Of a stretch of 44,083 nt of DNA, positions 34,526-43,273 are shown piece by piece. Source of the stretch: Caballeronia sp. BR00000012568055 (GTDB taxonomy: Bacteria; Pseudomonadota; Gammaproteobacteria; Burkholderiales; Burkholderiaceae). The translations under genes were made by a program, and so were the position numbers. A model generated the notes under the pieces. That model made no database searches and was not told the origin of the DNA. It saw only the letters and a program-made list of their open reading frames with translations. How positions within the stretch are numbered: the first letter of the stretch is position 1; the number at the start of each line of letters is the position of its first letter. Location: assembly GCF_029439455.1 (NCBI RefSeq), contig NZ_JAQFVG010000199.1:11271-55353 (forward strand), given 5' to 3'.

Positions 34526-35167
34526 TCAGGTGAGCATGGGCTTGAGGTCAGGATCGCCTTTGCTCATCGCCCGCTGATACCCCGGCCGCGAGCCGATCCG
34601 CTGCAAATAAGCCAGAATATGCGGATACGGCGCGAGATCGAGCGGCTGAAACAGCCGCATGGTCGTGAGCGAGAACACGCTCATGATGTCGGCGGCGGTG
34701 AAATCGCTGCCTGCGAGATAGTCGTTCTGCCCAAGGCGCGCTTCGATAAGCGCGAGTACTTTGTCCAGTCTCCCTTGCACGGCAGTTTGCACCGGATGAT
34801 CCGCTGCCAACGCGCATCGACCGATCATCATCGAGCGTCCCATCACCGGTTGCAGATTGCCGTTGGCGAAATGAAACCAGTACAAATAGGCGGCAAAATC
34901 CGCATGATCCGGCGCGTGCTGCAAGCGCCCGTGGCCATATCGCGCCAAAATATATTCGACGATGGCCGCCGACTCGGCCAGCAACATGCCGTCTTCTTCG
35001 ATCAACGGCGCCGCGCCCAGCGGATGCAAAGCCTTCAACTCCGGCGGTGACAACATCGTGACAGGGTCGCGCGTGTAGTGTACGAGTTCGTACGGCACGC
35101 CCAGTTCCTCGCACAGCCAGACGATCCGTTCCGACTGAGAATGACCCAGATGGTGAATTTTCAGCAT
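34526..35167 (-). CDS. Glutathione S-transferase family protein
   Basis: 213 residues. Thioredoxin-like N-terminal domain (1-80) with HLGHSQSERIVWLCEELGVPYELV and the cis-Pro and glutamyl-binding LGAAPLIEEDGMLLAESAAIVEYI, then an all-helical C-terminal domain with the N-capping stretch AGSDFTAADIMSVF. The Ser in GHSQSER is the likely catalytic residue. It conjugates or reduces electrophiles with glutathione. Its place next to the efflux operon suggests detoxification, but it runs on the other strand. Confidence 0.93.
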   Translation of the reverse strand: MLKIHHLGHSQSERIVWLCEELGVPYELVHYTRDPVTMLSPPELKALHPLGAAPLIEEDGMLLAESAAIVEYILARYGHGRLQHAPDHADFAAYLYWFHFANGNLQPVMGRSMMIGRCALAADHPVQTAVQGRLDKVLALIEARLGQNDYLAGSDFTAADIMSVFSLTTMRLFQPLDLAPYPHILAYLQRIGSRPGYQRAMSKGDPDLKPMLT

Positions 35168-35285
35168 GAAAGTGTGTCCCTCCTTAAAGTGCTGCCTATT
35201 ATTTGATGCCGATCAGATTTCGACGCGTGTCATTGTTGAGGCAACATTCAAGCCTGGATCACGATTAAAACGCATATTCGCCCCG

Positions 35286-36581
35286 ATGAACTCCCGCCTC
35301 ATCAGTCTCGCCCGCATTCCGTACTTCCTGCCTCTCTCCGCCGCCACGCTGATGCTGGGCATCGCGTTGTCGTTTACGGCACCGTATCTGTCGCTGTTCG
35401 GCGTCGAACAGGCCGATATGACGCCCTTGCGGCTCGGCGTATTCATGACGCTGATCGCGGCGAGCGGCGTGGTGGCGAGCGCCGTGGCGGGCAAGTGGTC
35501 GGACAAGCGAGGACATCATCGTGAATTGCTGCTGGGCACGCTGATCGCGGCGGCGCTGGGCTTTCTGGCGCTGTGCTTCGTGCGCAATTACGCGATGCTG
35601 GTAGGAATCGGCATCGCGTTTCTGGGAGTCGGCGGCGCGGCCATGTCGCTGGTATTTTCGTTTGCCCGCGCCGCGCTGCCTGTTGACGATGAAGCCGAGC
35701 GCTCGTTCGCGCTGGCATCGCTCAGAACGGTTTTATCGATGGCATGGGTCTTCGGGCCGTCGGTCGGCGCGCTGGTGCTGGCGGCCGCGGGCTTCTATGG
35801 CCTGTTCCTATTCGCGGCGGCGTGTTTTGCAGCCTGCGGCGTGATCGTCTGGCGCATGCACGATTCCCCAAAGGGCGACCCGCACAGCGCGCCGGCCCAC
35901 TATGCGGGAGAACCGGCTTCGCTGCTCGAAGTCACCGCGCCCGATACCGATGAAACCGTGCCGCCGCACGAAGGCCCGCAGCATTCGCGCGCGGAAATCT
36001 GGCGCTCGACGGTGGCGCTGACGCTGATCGGACTGGCGGCGAGCGCGACGATGATCGTGCTGCCTTTGTACGTGGTGCATGGCATGCACGGCTCGCGCAT
36101 CGATGTATCGATCATGCTGGGTCTTGGCGCGCTGCTCGAAATCCCGATGATGCTCGCGCTCGGCGCGCGTGGTTCGCGGCTCGACAAACAGCGCTGGCTG
36201 GCGGCGTGCGCGGTGGTGCATACGGTGTACTTCGTGGCGGTGGCGGCATCGCCCAACATCGAATTTCTGATTCCGATGCAAGCGTTCAACGCGTTCGTCG
36301 TCTCGGTGACGTCGTGTCTCGGCATGACGTATATGCAGGATCTGATGCCGCGCAGTCCGGGCGCGGCGACGGCGCTGTTCTTCAACGCATCGCGCGTGGG
36401 ATCGATTGCGTCTGGCGTGCTGTCCGGTGCGCTGGTGGCGGCGATGGGGTATCGCGGAACGTTTCTGGTGTGTGGGGTGTTGACGATCGGGAGTTTTGTT
36501 TTGTTTGTTAATCCGCCATTTAAGGCCTACGCGCAGCGTTCGTGGGCGTGGTGGAAGGGGCGGCGGGAAGCTGCGCGATAG
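35286..36581 (+). CDS. MFS sugar efflux transporter (SetA-like)
   Basis: 431 residues from ATG 35286; the frame runs 40 codons further upstream without homology, and no clear ribosome-binding site is visible. Twelve hydrophobic segments with a polar loop in the middle (about 215-240, rich in Pro, Asp, Glu). The first half has the AGKWSDKRGHHRELLLG loop of the SET branch, and the pattern matches SetA/SetB sugar exporters. Substrate unproven. It stands alone. Confidence 0.85.
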   Translation: MNSRLISLARIPYFLPLSAATLMLGIALSFTAPYLSLFGVEQADMTPLRLGVFMTLIAASGVVASAVAGKWSDKRGHHRELLLGTLIAAALGFLALCFVRNYAMLVGIGIAFLGVGGAAMSLVFSFARAALPVDDEAERSFALASLRTVLSMAWVFGPSVGALVLAAAGFYGLFLFAAACFAACGVIVWRMHDSPKGDPHSAPAHYAGEPASLLEVTAPDTDETVPPHEGPQHSRAEIWRSTVALTLIGLAASATMIVLPLYVVHGMHGSRIDVSIMLGLGALLEIPMMLALGARGSRLDKQRWLAACAVVHTVYFVAVAASPNIEFLIPMQAFNAFVVSVTSCLGMTYMQDLMPRSPGAATALFFNASRVGSIASGVLSGALVAAMGYRGTFLVCGVLTIGSFVLFVNPPFKAYAQRSWAWWKGRREAAR

Positions 36582-36866
36582 GCGTGTTCAGTCGCATCTG
36601 GCTTGATCGAATTGACAGGAATGCCAACTTATTCGGCGCCTTACGTCAAATAAAATTCACTCCAACCTCACCCGCGGTAGTGTCTTTCAGAAAGGCCAAT
36701 TGCCTTAGCACGCCCGAACCAATACTTATCCATTGTTCGCGCTCCCCGGATTCTCAATTTGCCTGCCGGGTCTTTTTCCGCAGCTTTCACGCTCCTACAG
36801 TACGTGTTCTCGCGTCGGACGAGTGTTTCGTCTCGACTTGCCTCATCTTCAAAGCCAAGAACCGAT

Positions 36867-38105
36867 ATGCATATCGACACCCCCGCAAGCGCCGCCCCGG
36901 CGCACGATCAATTGGCTTCGCTACGTCAGTGGCTTGCCGTGCTGGCCGTCGCCATCAGCGCGTTCGCGTTCGTGACGGCGGAGTTTTTGCCGGTCGGCTT
37001 GTTGCCGCAGATCGCGCAGGATCTCGGCATCAGTCCCGGCATCGCCGGTTTGATGGTGACGACGCCCGGCGTGCTGGCCGCGATTTTTGCACCAGCATCG
37101 ATCATTCTGGCCGGACGTCTCGATCGTCGATACGTCTTTCTGCTGCTGACCGCCGTGCTGCTCGCATCGAATTTGCTTTGCGCGGTCGCGACGAGTTTCC
37201 CCGTCGTGCTGATCGGCCGCGCCATGCTCGGCGCCGCGCTCGGCGGCTTCTGGACGCTCGCGACCGCCGCCGCGCCGCGTCTCGTGCAGCCGAAACACGC
37301 CGCCAAAGCCACCGCGACCATTCTCGCGGGCGTGACCTGCGCGACCGTGATCGGCGTGCCGCTCGGTACGTTCATCGCGTCGTTCGCGTCGTGGCGCATG
37401 TCGTTCGCCGCGACCGCTGCGCTCGTGACGGTCGCGCTTGTCGCGCAACTGTTCCTCGTGCCGTCGCTGCCGTCCGCCACGCGTCTGCGCCTCGGCGACT
37501 TCAAGGCGCTGCTCGCGAATCCTCATACGCGTCTGAGTTTGCTGATGGTCGCGCTCGCATTCGGTGCGCATTTTTCGACGTACACGTATATCGCGCCGCT
37601 GCTGCAGGAAGACTTCTCGCTGCAAGCCATCACCTTGCTGCTGCTCGGCTTCGGTTTTATCGGCTTCGTGTCGAATGCGTTGATGTCGATGGTCGTCGCC
37701 GATCATCTGAAGAAGTCGGTCGCCGTGATGATCCTGCTGCTGCTCGCCGCGATTTCGTCGATGCTGCTGTTCCGCCACTCGCGCATCGGGGAAACGGCGG
37801 GGATGCTGGTGTGGGGCGTCGCATTCGGCGCGATGCCGCTGTGCTTCAGCGTGTGGATTCAGCGCGGCATGGCCGATTATCCGGAAGCCGGATCGGCCAT
37901 GTTCGTCGGCATCATTCAGGTGGCGATTGCGGCGGGTTCGGCGGCGGGCGGCGTGATCGTCGATCGCGCGGGCGTGGATGCCGACTTCGTGATGGGCGCG
38001 GGTCTCGCCGTGCTCGGGCTGATCACGCTGCAACGCGTGGCATCGCTCGAAAAGCCCGCTGTGCGCCGCGCAGCGGACCCGAATTGCGAACCTTCGTTAG
38101 ACTAA
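36867..38105 (+). CDS. MFS transporter, DHA1 (AraJ/NepI-like)
   Basis: 412 residues from ATG 36867; 36 more codons are open upstream but lack homology. Twelve spans; the first carries FVTAEFLPVGLLPQIAQDLGIS, the hallmark of the AraJ/YdhP/PbuE-type exporters, and SASWRMSFAATAAL-like motifs follow later. It exports sugars, nucleosides or drugs by proton antiport. It is convergent with the SDR gene (10 bases between stops). Confidence 0.9.
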   Translation: MHIDTPASAAPAHDQLASLRQWLAVLAVAISAFAFVTAEFLPVGLLPQIAQDLGISPGIAGLMVTTPGVLAAIFAPASIILAGRLDRRYVFLLLTAVLLASNLLCAVATSFPVVLIGRAMLGAALGGFWTLATAAAPRLVQPKHAAKATATILAGVTCATVIGVPLGTFIASFASWRMSFAATAALVTVALVAQLFLVPSLPSATRLRLGDFKALLANPHTRLSLLMVALAFGAHFSTYTYIAPLLQEDFSLQAITLLLLGFGFIGFVSNALMSMVVADHLKKSVAVMILLLLAAISSMLLFRHSRIGETAGMLVWGVAFGAMPLCFSVWIQRGMADYPEAGSAMFVGIIQVAIAAGSAAGGVIVDRAGVDADFVMGAGLAVLGLITLQRVASLEKPAVRRAADPNCEPSLD

Positions 38106-38115
38106 GTAATTTCGA

Positions 38116-38850
38116 TTACCACGGCACTTCGCCGTTGGCATCGACGAAATGGCCGGTGAGTTCGCCGTCTTTCAACAGCGCGAGTCTCACCGGCGTGCGC
38201 GCGGCTTCCGCGGGCGACAGATAGCCTTTGTGCCCGCTCAGGTCGGTATCGACATAGCCGGGACAAATGGCGTTGACGAGAATGGGCGTGTCGCGCAATT
38301 CCTGCGCAAGCTGCACGGTCAGCATATTCAGCGCGGCCTTCGATGCGTTGTAGCCGATCAGCCGCACTTCGTAGTACGCCGAGGACGCGTCGCCATTCAT
38401 GGCTAACGAGCCAAGCGTGCTCGATACGTTGACGATGCGCCCCGCAGCAGACTTTCGCAGCAACGGCAGCATCGCTTGCGTAACGCTTAGGGTGCCGAAG
38501 AAATTTGTTTCGAAGATGCGGCGCGCGGCATCGACAGAAGCGGTGCTTGGCGGACCGTCGTTTTCATCGACAGCACCTGCGTTGTTGATCAAGATATCCA
38601 GCTTGCCGAATTGCTTGTCGATGCTCGCGGCGGCAGCGGCAATACTCTCCGCGTTCACGATATCGACCTGCACGAACGCGGCATCGAGTCCTTGCGCTTT
38701 CAACTGATCCACTGCGGCTTGCCCACGCTCCGCATTTCTCGCGCCGATCAGCGCAAAAACGCCTGCCTGCGCGAGTTGCCGCGCGGTTTCGAATCCGATT
38801 CCCTTATTCGCGCCCGTGACGAGTGCGATACGCGCTGCCGTGCTTGCCAT
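38116..38850 (-). CDS. Short-chain dehydrogenase/reductase (carbonyl-reductase-like)
   Basis: 244 residues. TGANKGIGFETARQLA is the NADPH site of carbonyl-reductase-type SDRs; NNAGAV, catalytic Ser in NVSSTLGS and YNASKAALN follow. A short insertion precedes the Tyr (GDASSAYYEVRLIGYNASK), as in plant salutaridine- and menthol-reductase-like members. AAGGAGA is 6 bases before ATG 38850. Substrate unknown. It is monocistronic, 76 bases from the next gene. Confidence 0.93.
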   Translation of the reverse strand: MASTAARIALVTGANKGIGFETARQLAQAGVFALIGARNAERGQAAVDQLKAQGLDAAFVQVDIVNAESIAAAAASIDKQFGKLDILINNAGAVDENDGPPSTASVDAARRIFETNFFGTLSVTQAMLPLLRKSAAGRIVNVSSTLGSLAMNGDASSAYYEVRLIGYNASKAALNMLTVQLAQELRDTPILVNAICPGYVDTDLSGHKGYLSPAEAARTPVRLALLKDGELTGHFVDANGEVPW

Positions 38851-38926
38851 GTGTCTCTCCTTGAAGAACGTGGAAGGCGTGCTTCAGGGATTATGTCGCC
38901 GATCCGAACTTATTGCCGACACCGCT

Positions 38927-40252
38927 TTATTCGATACCCGCCGACCATTCTTTCATGCTCAGATTCGCCTTCGCGCCGATAGTCAGAAACGGCTGCGGCG
39001 GCAGCGGCTTCGGCGCGTCGAAACTGCGAAAGACCTGCACGAGCCACGAATCGAGACCCATCGCTGCTTCGGCGGCCGCCATGCCCGATGCAGTGGCTTT
39101 TGTCGCGCCCACGCCGTTGCACGCGATCGCCGCAAACATGCCCGGCTCGATCTCGCCGAACGCGGGCACGCCATTCCATGTGAGTGCCATCGCGCCCGCC
39201 CAGCGATACTGCATGGCGATGCCTTTGAGCGTCGGAAAACGCGCATCGAACTTGCGATCGTGCACGCGGCCCGCACGCGCGATCGCGCCTTCGCTGACCT
39301 GCATGCGCGGATTGTAGGTATAGCGCGAGCGAATCAGCACGCGATCGCCTTCTTTGCCTTGCACGCGGCGTACTGTGGTGCCCATTGGAAACGCGGGCGT
39401 CGCGCCCCATGAACGCTCACCGCCGAGCCGCTTCGGATCGAATGTTTCGGTCATGGACGCGTACGTGTAGACATGCAAAAGCTGTCCGCGAAACAGGCCG
39501 AAATTCTGCGCTTGTCCGTTGTTGGCGAGAATGATTTTTTCCGCGTTGACAATTCCCTTCGGCGTCCTGATTTGCCAAGACGAGCCTTGCCGTTCGATCG
39601 ATACCGCCGGCGTGTTTTCGTAGAGCGTGACAGGCGCTCGAAACGAATCGGCTAATCCTCGAACGTATGCAGCAGGCTGGATGATGACCGTCCCCGGCGT
39701 ATAAATGGCCGATGTGAACGAAGGCGTGCCAGTGACGGCGGCGATCTGCTTTGCATCGAGCAAGGTGTACGGCTCGTGCACTTTGTCGAGTTGCTTTGCG
39801 TAGGAAGCGACGTGCTTGTCGCCCTGCGGACCCATCGCAATGTTGTACTTGCCGCACGGATCGAAAATATCCTTGCCCCAGCCGTTTTCATTCGCGACGT
39901 CCCGCGCCAGCGCAATCGCCATGCGATGCACGGCGATATCGTGCTTGCGCGCGTCGTTACCGGAACCGCTGTAGTCTTCGGACGATACCTCATGTGGCAA
40001 GTCGATCACGAAGCCCGAATTGCGCCCCGTTGCGCCATCGGCAATTTCACCGGCTTCGAGAATCACCACGCGCAATGCCGGATCGAGTTGCGACAGACGG
40101 CGCGCGGCGGACAGCCCCGCAAAGCCGCCGCCGATAATTGCGATATCGGCACTCACCGTTTGATCGAGCGACGGATGCGGCGTGCGGCGCGGCATCATCG
40201 CGACCCATCCGGATCGGCCGAGTGTTTGCGGAAACTTGCTGGCGATTAACAT
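38927..40252 (-). CDS. FAD-dependent amino-acid/amine oxidoreductase (DAO family)
   Basis: 441 residues from ATG 40252; an upstream TTG is less likely. FAD dinucleotide motif IIGGGFAGLSAARRL (39-53), then ILEAGEIADGATGRNSGFVID as in gamma-glutamylputrescine and sarcosine-type oxidases, and a C-terminal GVPAFGEIEPGMFAAIACNGVGATKATASG stretch closing the flavin site. It oxidises a C-N bond of an amine or amino acid to an imine or aldehyde. It is the last gene of a three-gene operon with a DHDPS-family lyase (7-base gap) and a GntR repressor. Confidence 0.92.
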   Translation of the reverse strand: MLIASKFPQTLGRSGWVAMMPRRTPHPSLDQTVSADIAIIGGGFAGLSAARRLSQLDPALRVVILEAGEIADGATGRNSGFVIDLPHEVSSEDYSGSGNDARKHDIAVHRMAIALARDVANENGWGKDIFDPCGKYNIAMGPQGDKHVASYAKQLDKVHEPYTLLDAKQIAAVTGTPSFTSAIYTPGTVIIQPAAYVRGLADSFRAPVTLYENTPAVSIERQGSSWQIRTPKGIVNAEKIILANNGQAQNFGLFRGQLLHVYTYASMTETFDPKRLGGERSWGATPAFPMGTTVRRVQGKEGDRVLIRSRYTYNPRMQVSEGAIARAGRVHDRKFDARFPTLKGIAMQYRWAGAMALTWNGVPAFGEIEPGMFAAIACNGVGATKATASGMAAAEAAMGLDSWLVQVFRSFDAPKPLPPQPFLTIGAKANLSMKEWSAGIE

Positions 40253-40259
40253 AGTTAGT

Positions 40260-41153
40260 TTAACCAATCATCTTTTCACGCTCGATCAACTCACCGAGCG
40301 CGCTACGCAACGCATCGATCTTTTTCTCCGCTAAACGAGCCAGCGGACGACGCGGATTGCCCGCACCATAGCCCGTCATCTCCGCCGCTGCATACACAGA
40401 CTGCACGTAATCGCCTTCCCAGATCAGCGACATGGCCGGTTCGAGCAGACGCCAGATTTCCCGCGCCTCGTCCCAGCGATGCTCCTGCGCAGCGCTCGCG
40501 AATTGCAAACACGTTTTCGGTGCGAAGTTCGCGCCGCCCCAGATCAGGCCCTTGACGCCCGCGTACAGCGCGTAAGGCACGAGCGCATCGGCACCGTTCA
40601 TCATCGGCAGGCCGGTGCGAATGAGTGCGGCCTGCTTGGCCAGATCGCCGCTGCTGTCCTTGACCGCGAGGAACTCGGGAATCTCGTTCAGACGCCGCAG
40701 CAAAGCAGGTGTGATCTCCACACCGACGGCCTGCGGCACGTTATAGCCGATGATCGGCAGCCCGCCGCGCGCCACGTCGGCGTAGAAATCGAACACGCCA
40801 TCGTCATCGGTCGGGCCTTCGAAGAAGGGCGGCAGCACCATCACGCCGTCCGCGCCGCAATCGGCCGCATGACGCGTACGCTCCACGACATCATCGACCA
40901 GCAACGCCGATGTCTGCGCGATAATCTTCGCGCGCCCGTCAATCACCTTCGTGCCGAACGCAATCAGATCTTTCGACTCTTGCTGCGACAGATACACGTG
41001 CATACCCGTGCCCGAACTGAGCACGAAGCCGCGAATACCTGCGGCAAGGTACTTTTCGATCAACTGTTCGAGTCGCGCGTGATCCGGCGTTCCGGCGTTT
41101 TTAAACGGAGTACTAATCGCCAGATTGATGCCTGTGAACGCAAAATCCTTCAT
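40260..41153 (-). CDS. Dihydrodipicolinate synthase family lyase
   Basis: 297 residues, a TIM barrel of the class I aldolase type. Schiff-base Lys165 (AVKDSSGD) and Tyr137 (IGYNVPQ) are present. The GTGE motif of true DapA reads GTGM (48-51), so a catabolic lyase or deaminase is more likely than lysine synthesis. Relatives act on keto acids, N-acetylneuraminate or, in hydroxyproline use, a pyrroline carboxylate. Between the GntR gene (14-base gap) and the FAD oxidase. Confidence 0.92.
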   Translation of the reverse strand: MKDFAFTGINLAISTPFKNAGTPDHARLEQLIEKYLAAGIRGFVLSSGTGMHVYLSQQESKDLIAFGTKVIDGRAKIIAQTSALLVDDVVERTRHAADCGADGVMVLPPFFEGPTDDDGVFDFYADVARGGLPIIGYNVPQAVGVEITPALLRRLNEIPEFLAVKDSSGDLAKQAALIRTGLPMMNGADALVPYALYAGVKGLIWGGANFAPKTCLQFASAAQEHRWDEAREIWRLLEPAMSLIWEGDYVQSVYAAAEMTGYGAGNPRRPLARLAEKKIDALRSALGELIEREKMIG

Positions 41154-41167
41154 TTTTCAAGCCTCGT

Positions 41168-41893
41168 TTAGAATTCGATCGGCACGGCCACGCCGTCCGG
41201 CGCAACATAAGACGCCATATTCCGCCGCGCGAGATACACATGCGCGCGCACTATTTCTCCAGCTGCATCGGCATCGCGACGTTGAATCGCTTCGATGATG
41301 TCTTCGTGTTGCTGCATGGCCTCCGCTAGCTCTTCGTCCATGCGTTCGTCGCGCGGCTGATAGAACGTCTTGCCAAGCCGCGCGTGATCGATCAGCAAGC
41401 GCGACAAGCTCGGCAACAGATACGGGTTATGCGCCATCTTGCCGATTGCATAGTGGAACTGATCGTTGGCCAGCACGCGTTTATCCACGTCGCTGCCTTC
41501 CACGGCGGCGCGAAAGCGTTCCTGAATGCGCTTCAATTGATCGATTTCCGCCTGCGTCGCGTTCGATGCCGCGAGCTTCGTGGTTGCCACGTAAATCAAA
41601 GGCGCGGCGAGAAAATAATTGCGCAGCGAATCGAAGTTCATGGAGGCCACACGTGCCGCGCGATTCGCTTCCAACTCGATATACCCTTCCGCCGCCATAT
41701 GCCGCATCAACTCGCGCACCGGCGGCCGCGACAGGCCGAATTCCTCGGCAAGCGCCACTTCATCCAGCGACGATCCGGGCGCGAGTTCCATGCTCAAAAT
41801 GCGATGTTTCAACGCCTCGGCAAGCGCCGCCTTGCGGTCTTGCGATGGCGCTTGCGCATCGTCCCGATCGATCTCTGCGACGCTCGATTTCAT
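41168..41893 (-). CDS. GntR family regulator (FadR/FCD branch)
   Basis: 241 residues from ATG 41893 (AGGAGAAGGGC directly upstream). Winged HTH: LAEALKHRILSMELAPGSSLDEVALAEEFGLSRPPVRELMRHMAAEGYIEL; C-terminal FCD ligand domain with NDQFHYAIGKMAHNPYL and the later His residues that bind metal and effector. First gene of the operon with the lyase and oxidase. It is divergent from the ferredoxin-reductase gene, and a dyad at 41917-41934 is a likely site for control in both directions. Confidence 0.93.
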   Translation of the reverse strand: MKSSVAEIDRDDAQAPSQDRKAALAEALKHRILSMELAPGSSLDEVALAEEFGLSRPPVRELMRHMAAEGYIELEANRAARVASMNFDSLRNYFLAAPLIYVATTKLAASNATQAEIDQLKRIQERFRAAVEGSDVDKRVLANDQFHYAIGKMAHNPYLLPSLSRLLIDHARLGKTFYQPRDERMDEELAEAMQQHEDIIEAIQRRDADAAGEIVRAHVYLARRNMASYVAPDGVAVPIEF

Positions 41894-41916
41894 GCCCTTC
41901 TCCTGTTGGCCAAATC

Positions 41917-41934
41917 TTGTGTCTACAAATTGTA
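41917..41934. promoter_or_regulatory. Candidate GntR operator
   Basis: Two overlapping dyads: TTGT (41917-41920) with ACAA (41925-41928), and the perfect palindrome TACAAATTGTA (41924-41934). The site is 23 bases upstream of the GntR start, in the 219-base divergent region. FCD-type GntR sites often have short GT/AC dyads of this kind. Confidence 0.55.
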
Positions 41935-42112
41935 TTCGTCCAGACTTCAATGTGTCTTATGCGGGAAGTCACTGATATGACGGACTTTTCTGGCGCAACG
42001 CACGCATAACCTAATGTAATGTCGCAGCGAAATTAAAGCGCATTGACGCGGATTTTCCGTCCTTCAATACTCGGCGCACATCCACTGAACGCGTTTCAAC
42101 AGACTCATCGCT

Positions 42113-43243
42113 ATGAACTCGGTCCAAAGAATTTTCGATGCGGCTCAAGATCCGGAAGCCCGCTTTTCCAGCGCCGCGATGTGGGAAAACGGCGCGCGCC
42201 AATGGGCTAGCGGCGAGCAGCAAACGCTGACATGCTGCCGCGTGATCGACGAGACGCACGATGTCAAAACCTTCGAGTTTCGCGTCGGCGATGGCGCGCC
42301 GGTGCGCTTCGAGCCGGGCCAGTTCATGACGGTATCGGCGCAAGTGAACGGGCAGTCGGTCGAGCGCTGCTACACGATCTCTTCGCCACCGACGCGACCG
42401 TATCTGCTTTCGATTACAGTCAAGCGCGTGCCGGGCGGCATCATGTCGAACTGGCTGCACGACAGTATGCAGCCCGGAAGTTTGCTGCGCGCATATGGCC
42501 CGTCGGGCACGTTCACATCGACGGCGGCGGCATCGGATAAAGCGTTATATCTGTCGGCAGGTTCGGGCGTGACGCCGTTGATGTCGATGACGCGTGCGAG
42601 CATCGATCTCGGACTAAATCGTGACGTGATCTTCGTGCACAGCGCGCGCACGCCTGCGGATATCGTCTTTCGCAAGGAACTTGAGCGCCTGGCGGCATTG
42701 TCGCCGCGCCTGCGCACCTTCTTCGTTTGCGAAGGGTTGGGCGATGAAGCCGATTGGAACGGCCCCATCGGCAGGCTCAGTCTTCAACTGCTCGCTGACT
42801 TTGCGCCGGATTATTTGGATCGCGAAGTATTTACTTGTGGTCCGGCGGGCTATATGAGCGCCGTGCGCGCGCTGCTGCACGAAGGTGGCCATGATCCCGC
42901 GCGCTACCACCAGGAAAGCTTCGATATCACCGCAGATGTTGCCCCTGAACCGCGACCTGAACCGCAAACAGCGACAAAGGAGACCTTCACGGTCAAGCTG
43001 TCGCGCTCATCGAAAAGCTTCACGATGAATGCGTCCGAAACCGTGCTTTCCGCCGCCAGAAAAGCCGGCGTACCCATTCCGTCTTCATGCAGTCAAGGCG
43101 TATGCGGCACGTGCAAAACAAAAGTGCTGGAAGGTTCCGTCGATATGAAACACAACGGCGGGATCCGCGAACGTGAAGTGCTCAAAGGTTTTCGTCTGCT
43201 GTGTTGCAGCCGTCCGACTTCCGACCTGACGCTGGAACTCTGA
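42113..43243 (+). CDS. Rieske-oxygenase-type NAD(P)H:ferredoxin reductase (GbcB-like)
   Basis: 376 residues. FAD domain with RCYTISSPP (about 85-93), NAD domain with LSAGSGVTPLMSM and FTCGPAGYM, and a C-terminal plant-type [2Fe-2S] ferredoxin with C326, C331, C334 and C364 or C365. This order fits reductases that feed Rieske N-demethylases such as GbcAB (glycine betaine) or stachydrine demethylase. No Rieske oxygenase subunit lies inside the window; it may follow past the right edge. It is 30 bases upstream of the DddP-like gene and divergent from the GntR operon. Confidence 0.92.
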   Translation: MNSVQRIFDAAQDPEARFSSAAMWENGARQWASGEQQTLTCCRVIDETHDVKTFEFRVGDGAPVRFEPGQFMTVSAQVNGQSVERCYTISSPPTRPYLLSITVKRVPGGIMSNWLHDSMQPGSLLRAYGPSGTFTSTAAASDKALYLSAGSGVTPLMSMTRASIDLGLNRDVIFVHSARTPADIVFRKELERLAALSPRLRTFFVCEGLGDEADWNGPIGRLSLQLLADFAPDYLDREVFTCGPAGYMSAVRALLHEGGHDPARYHQESFDITADVAPEPRPEPQTATKETFTVKLSRSSKSFTMNASETVLSAARKAGVPIPSSCSQGVCGTCKTKVLEGSVDMKHNGGIREREVLKGFRLLCCSRPTSDLTLEL

Positions 43244-43273
43244 TCATATTAATTAATCAACGGAGTCCGAAAC

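Noticed and set aside
36542..38224. 560-codon frame overlapping the DHA1 transporter
   Set aside because: Offset frame of the MFS gene, extremely Arg-rich; the 412-residue frame has twelve proper membrane segments.
40260..41153. True dihydrodipicolinate synthase (dapA) for lysine synthesis
   Set aside because: The substrate-binding GTGE motif is changed to GTGM and the gene sits in a catabolic operon under GntR control.
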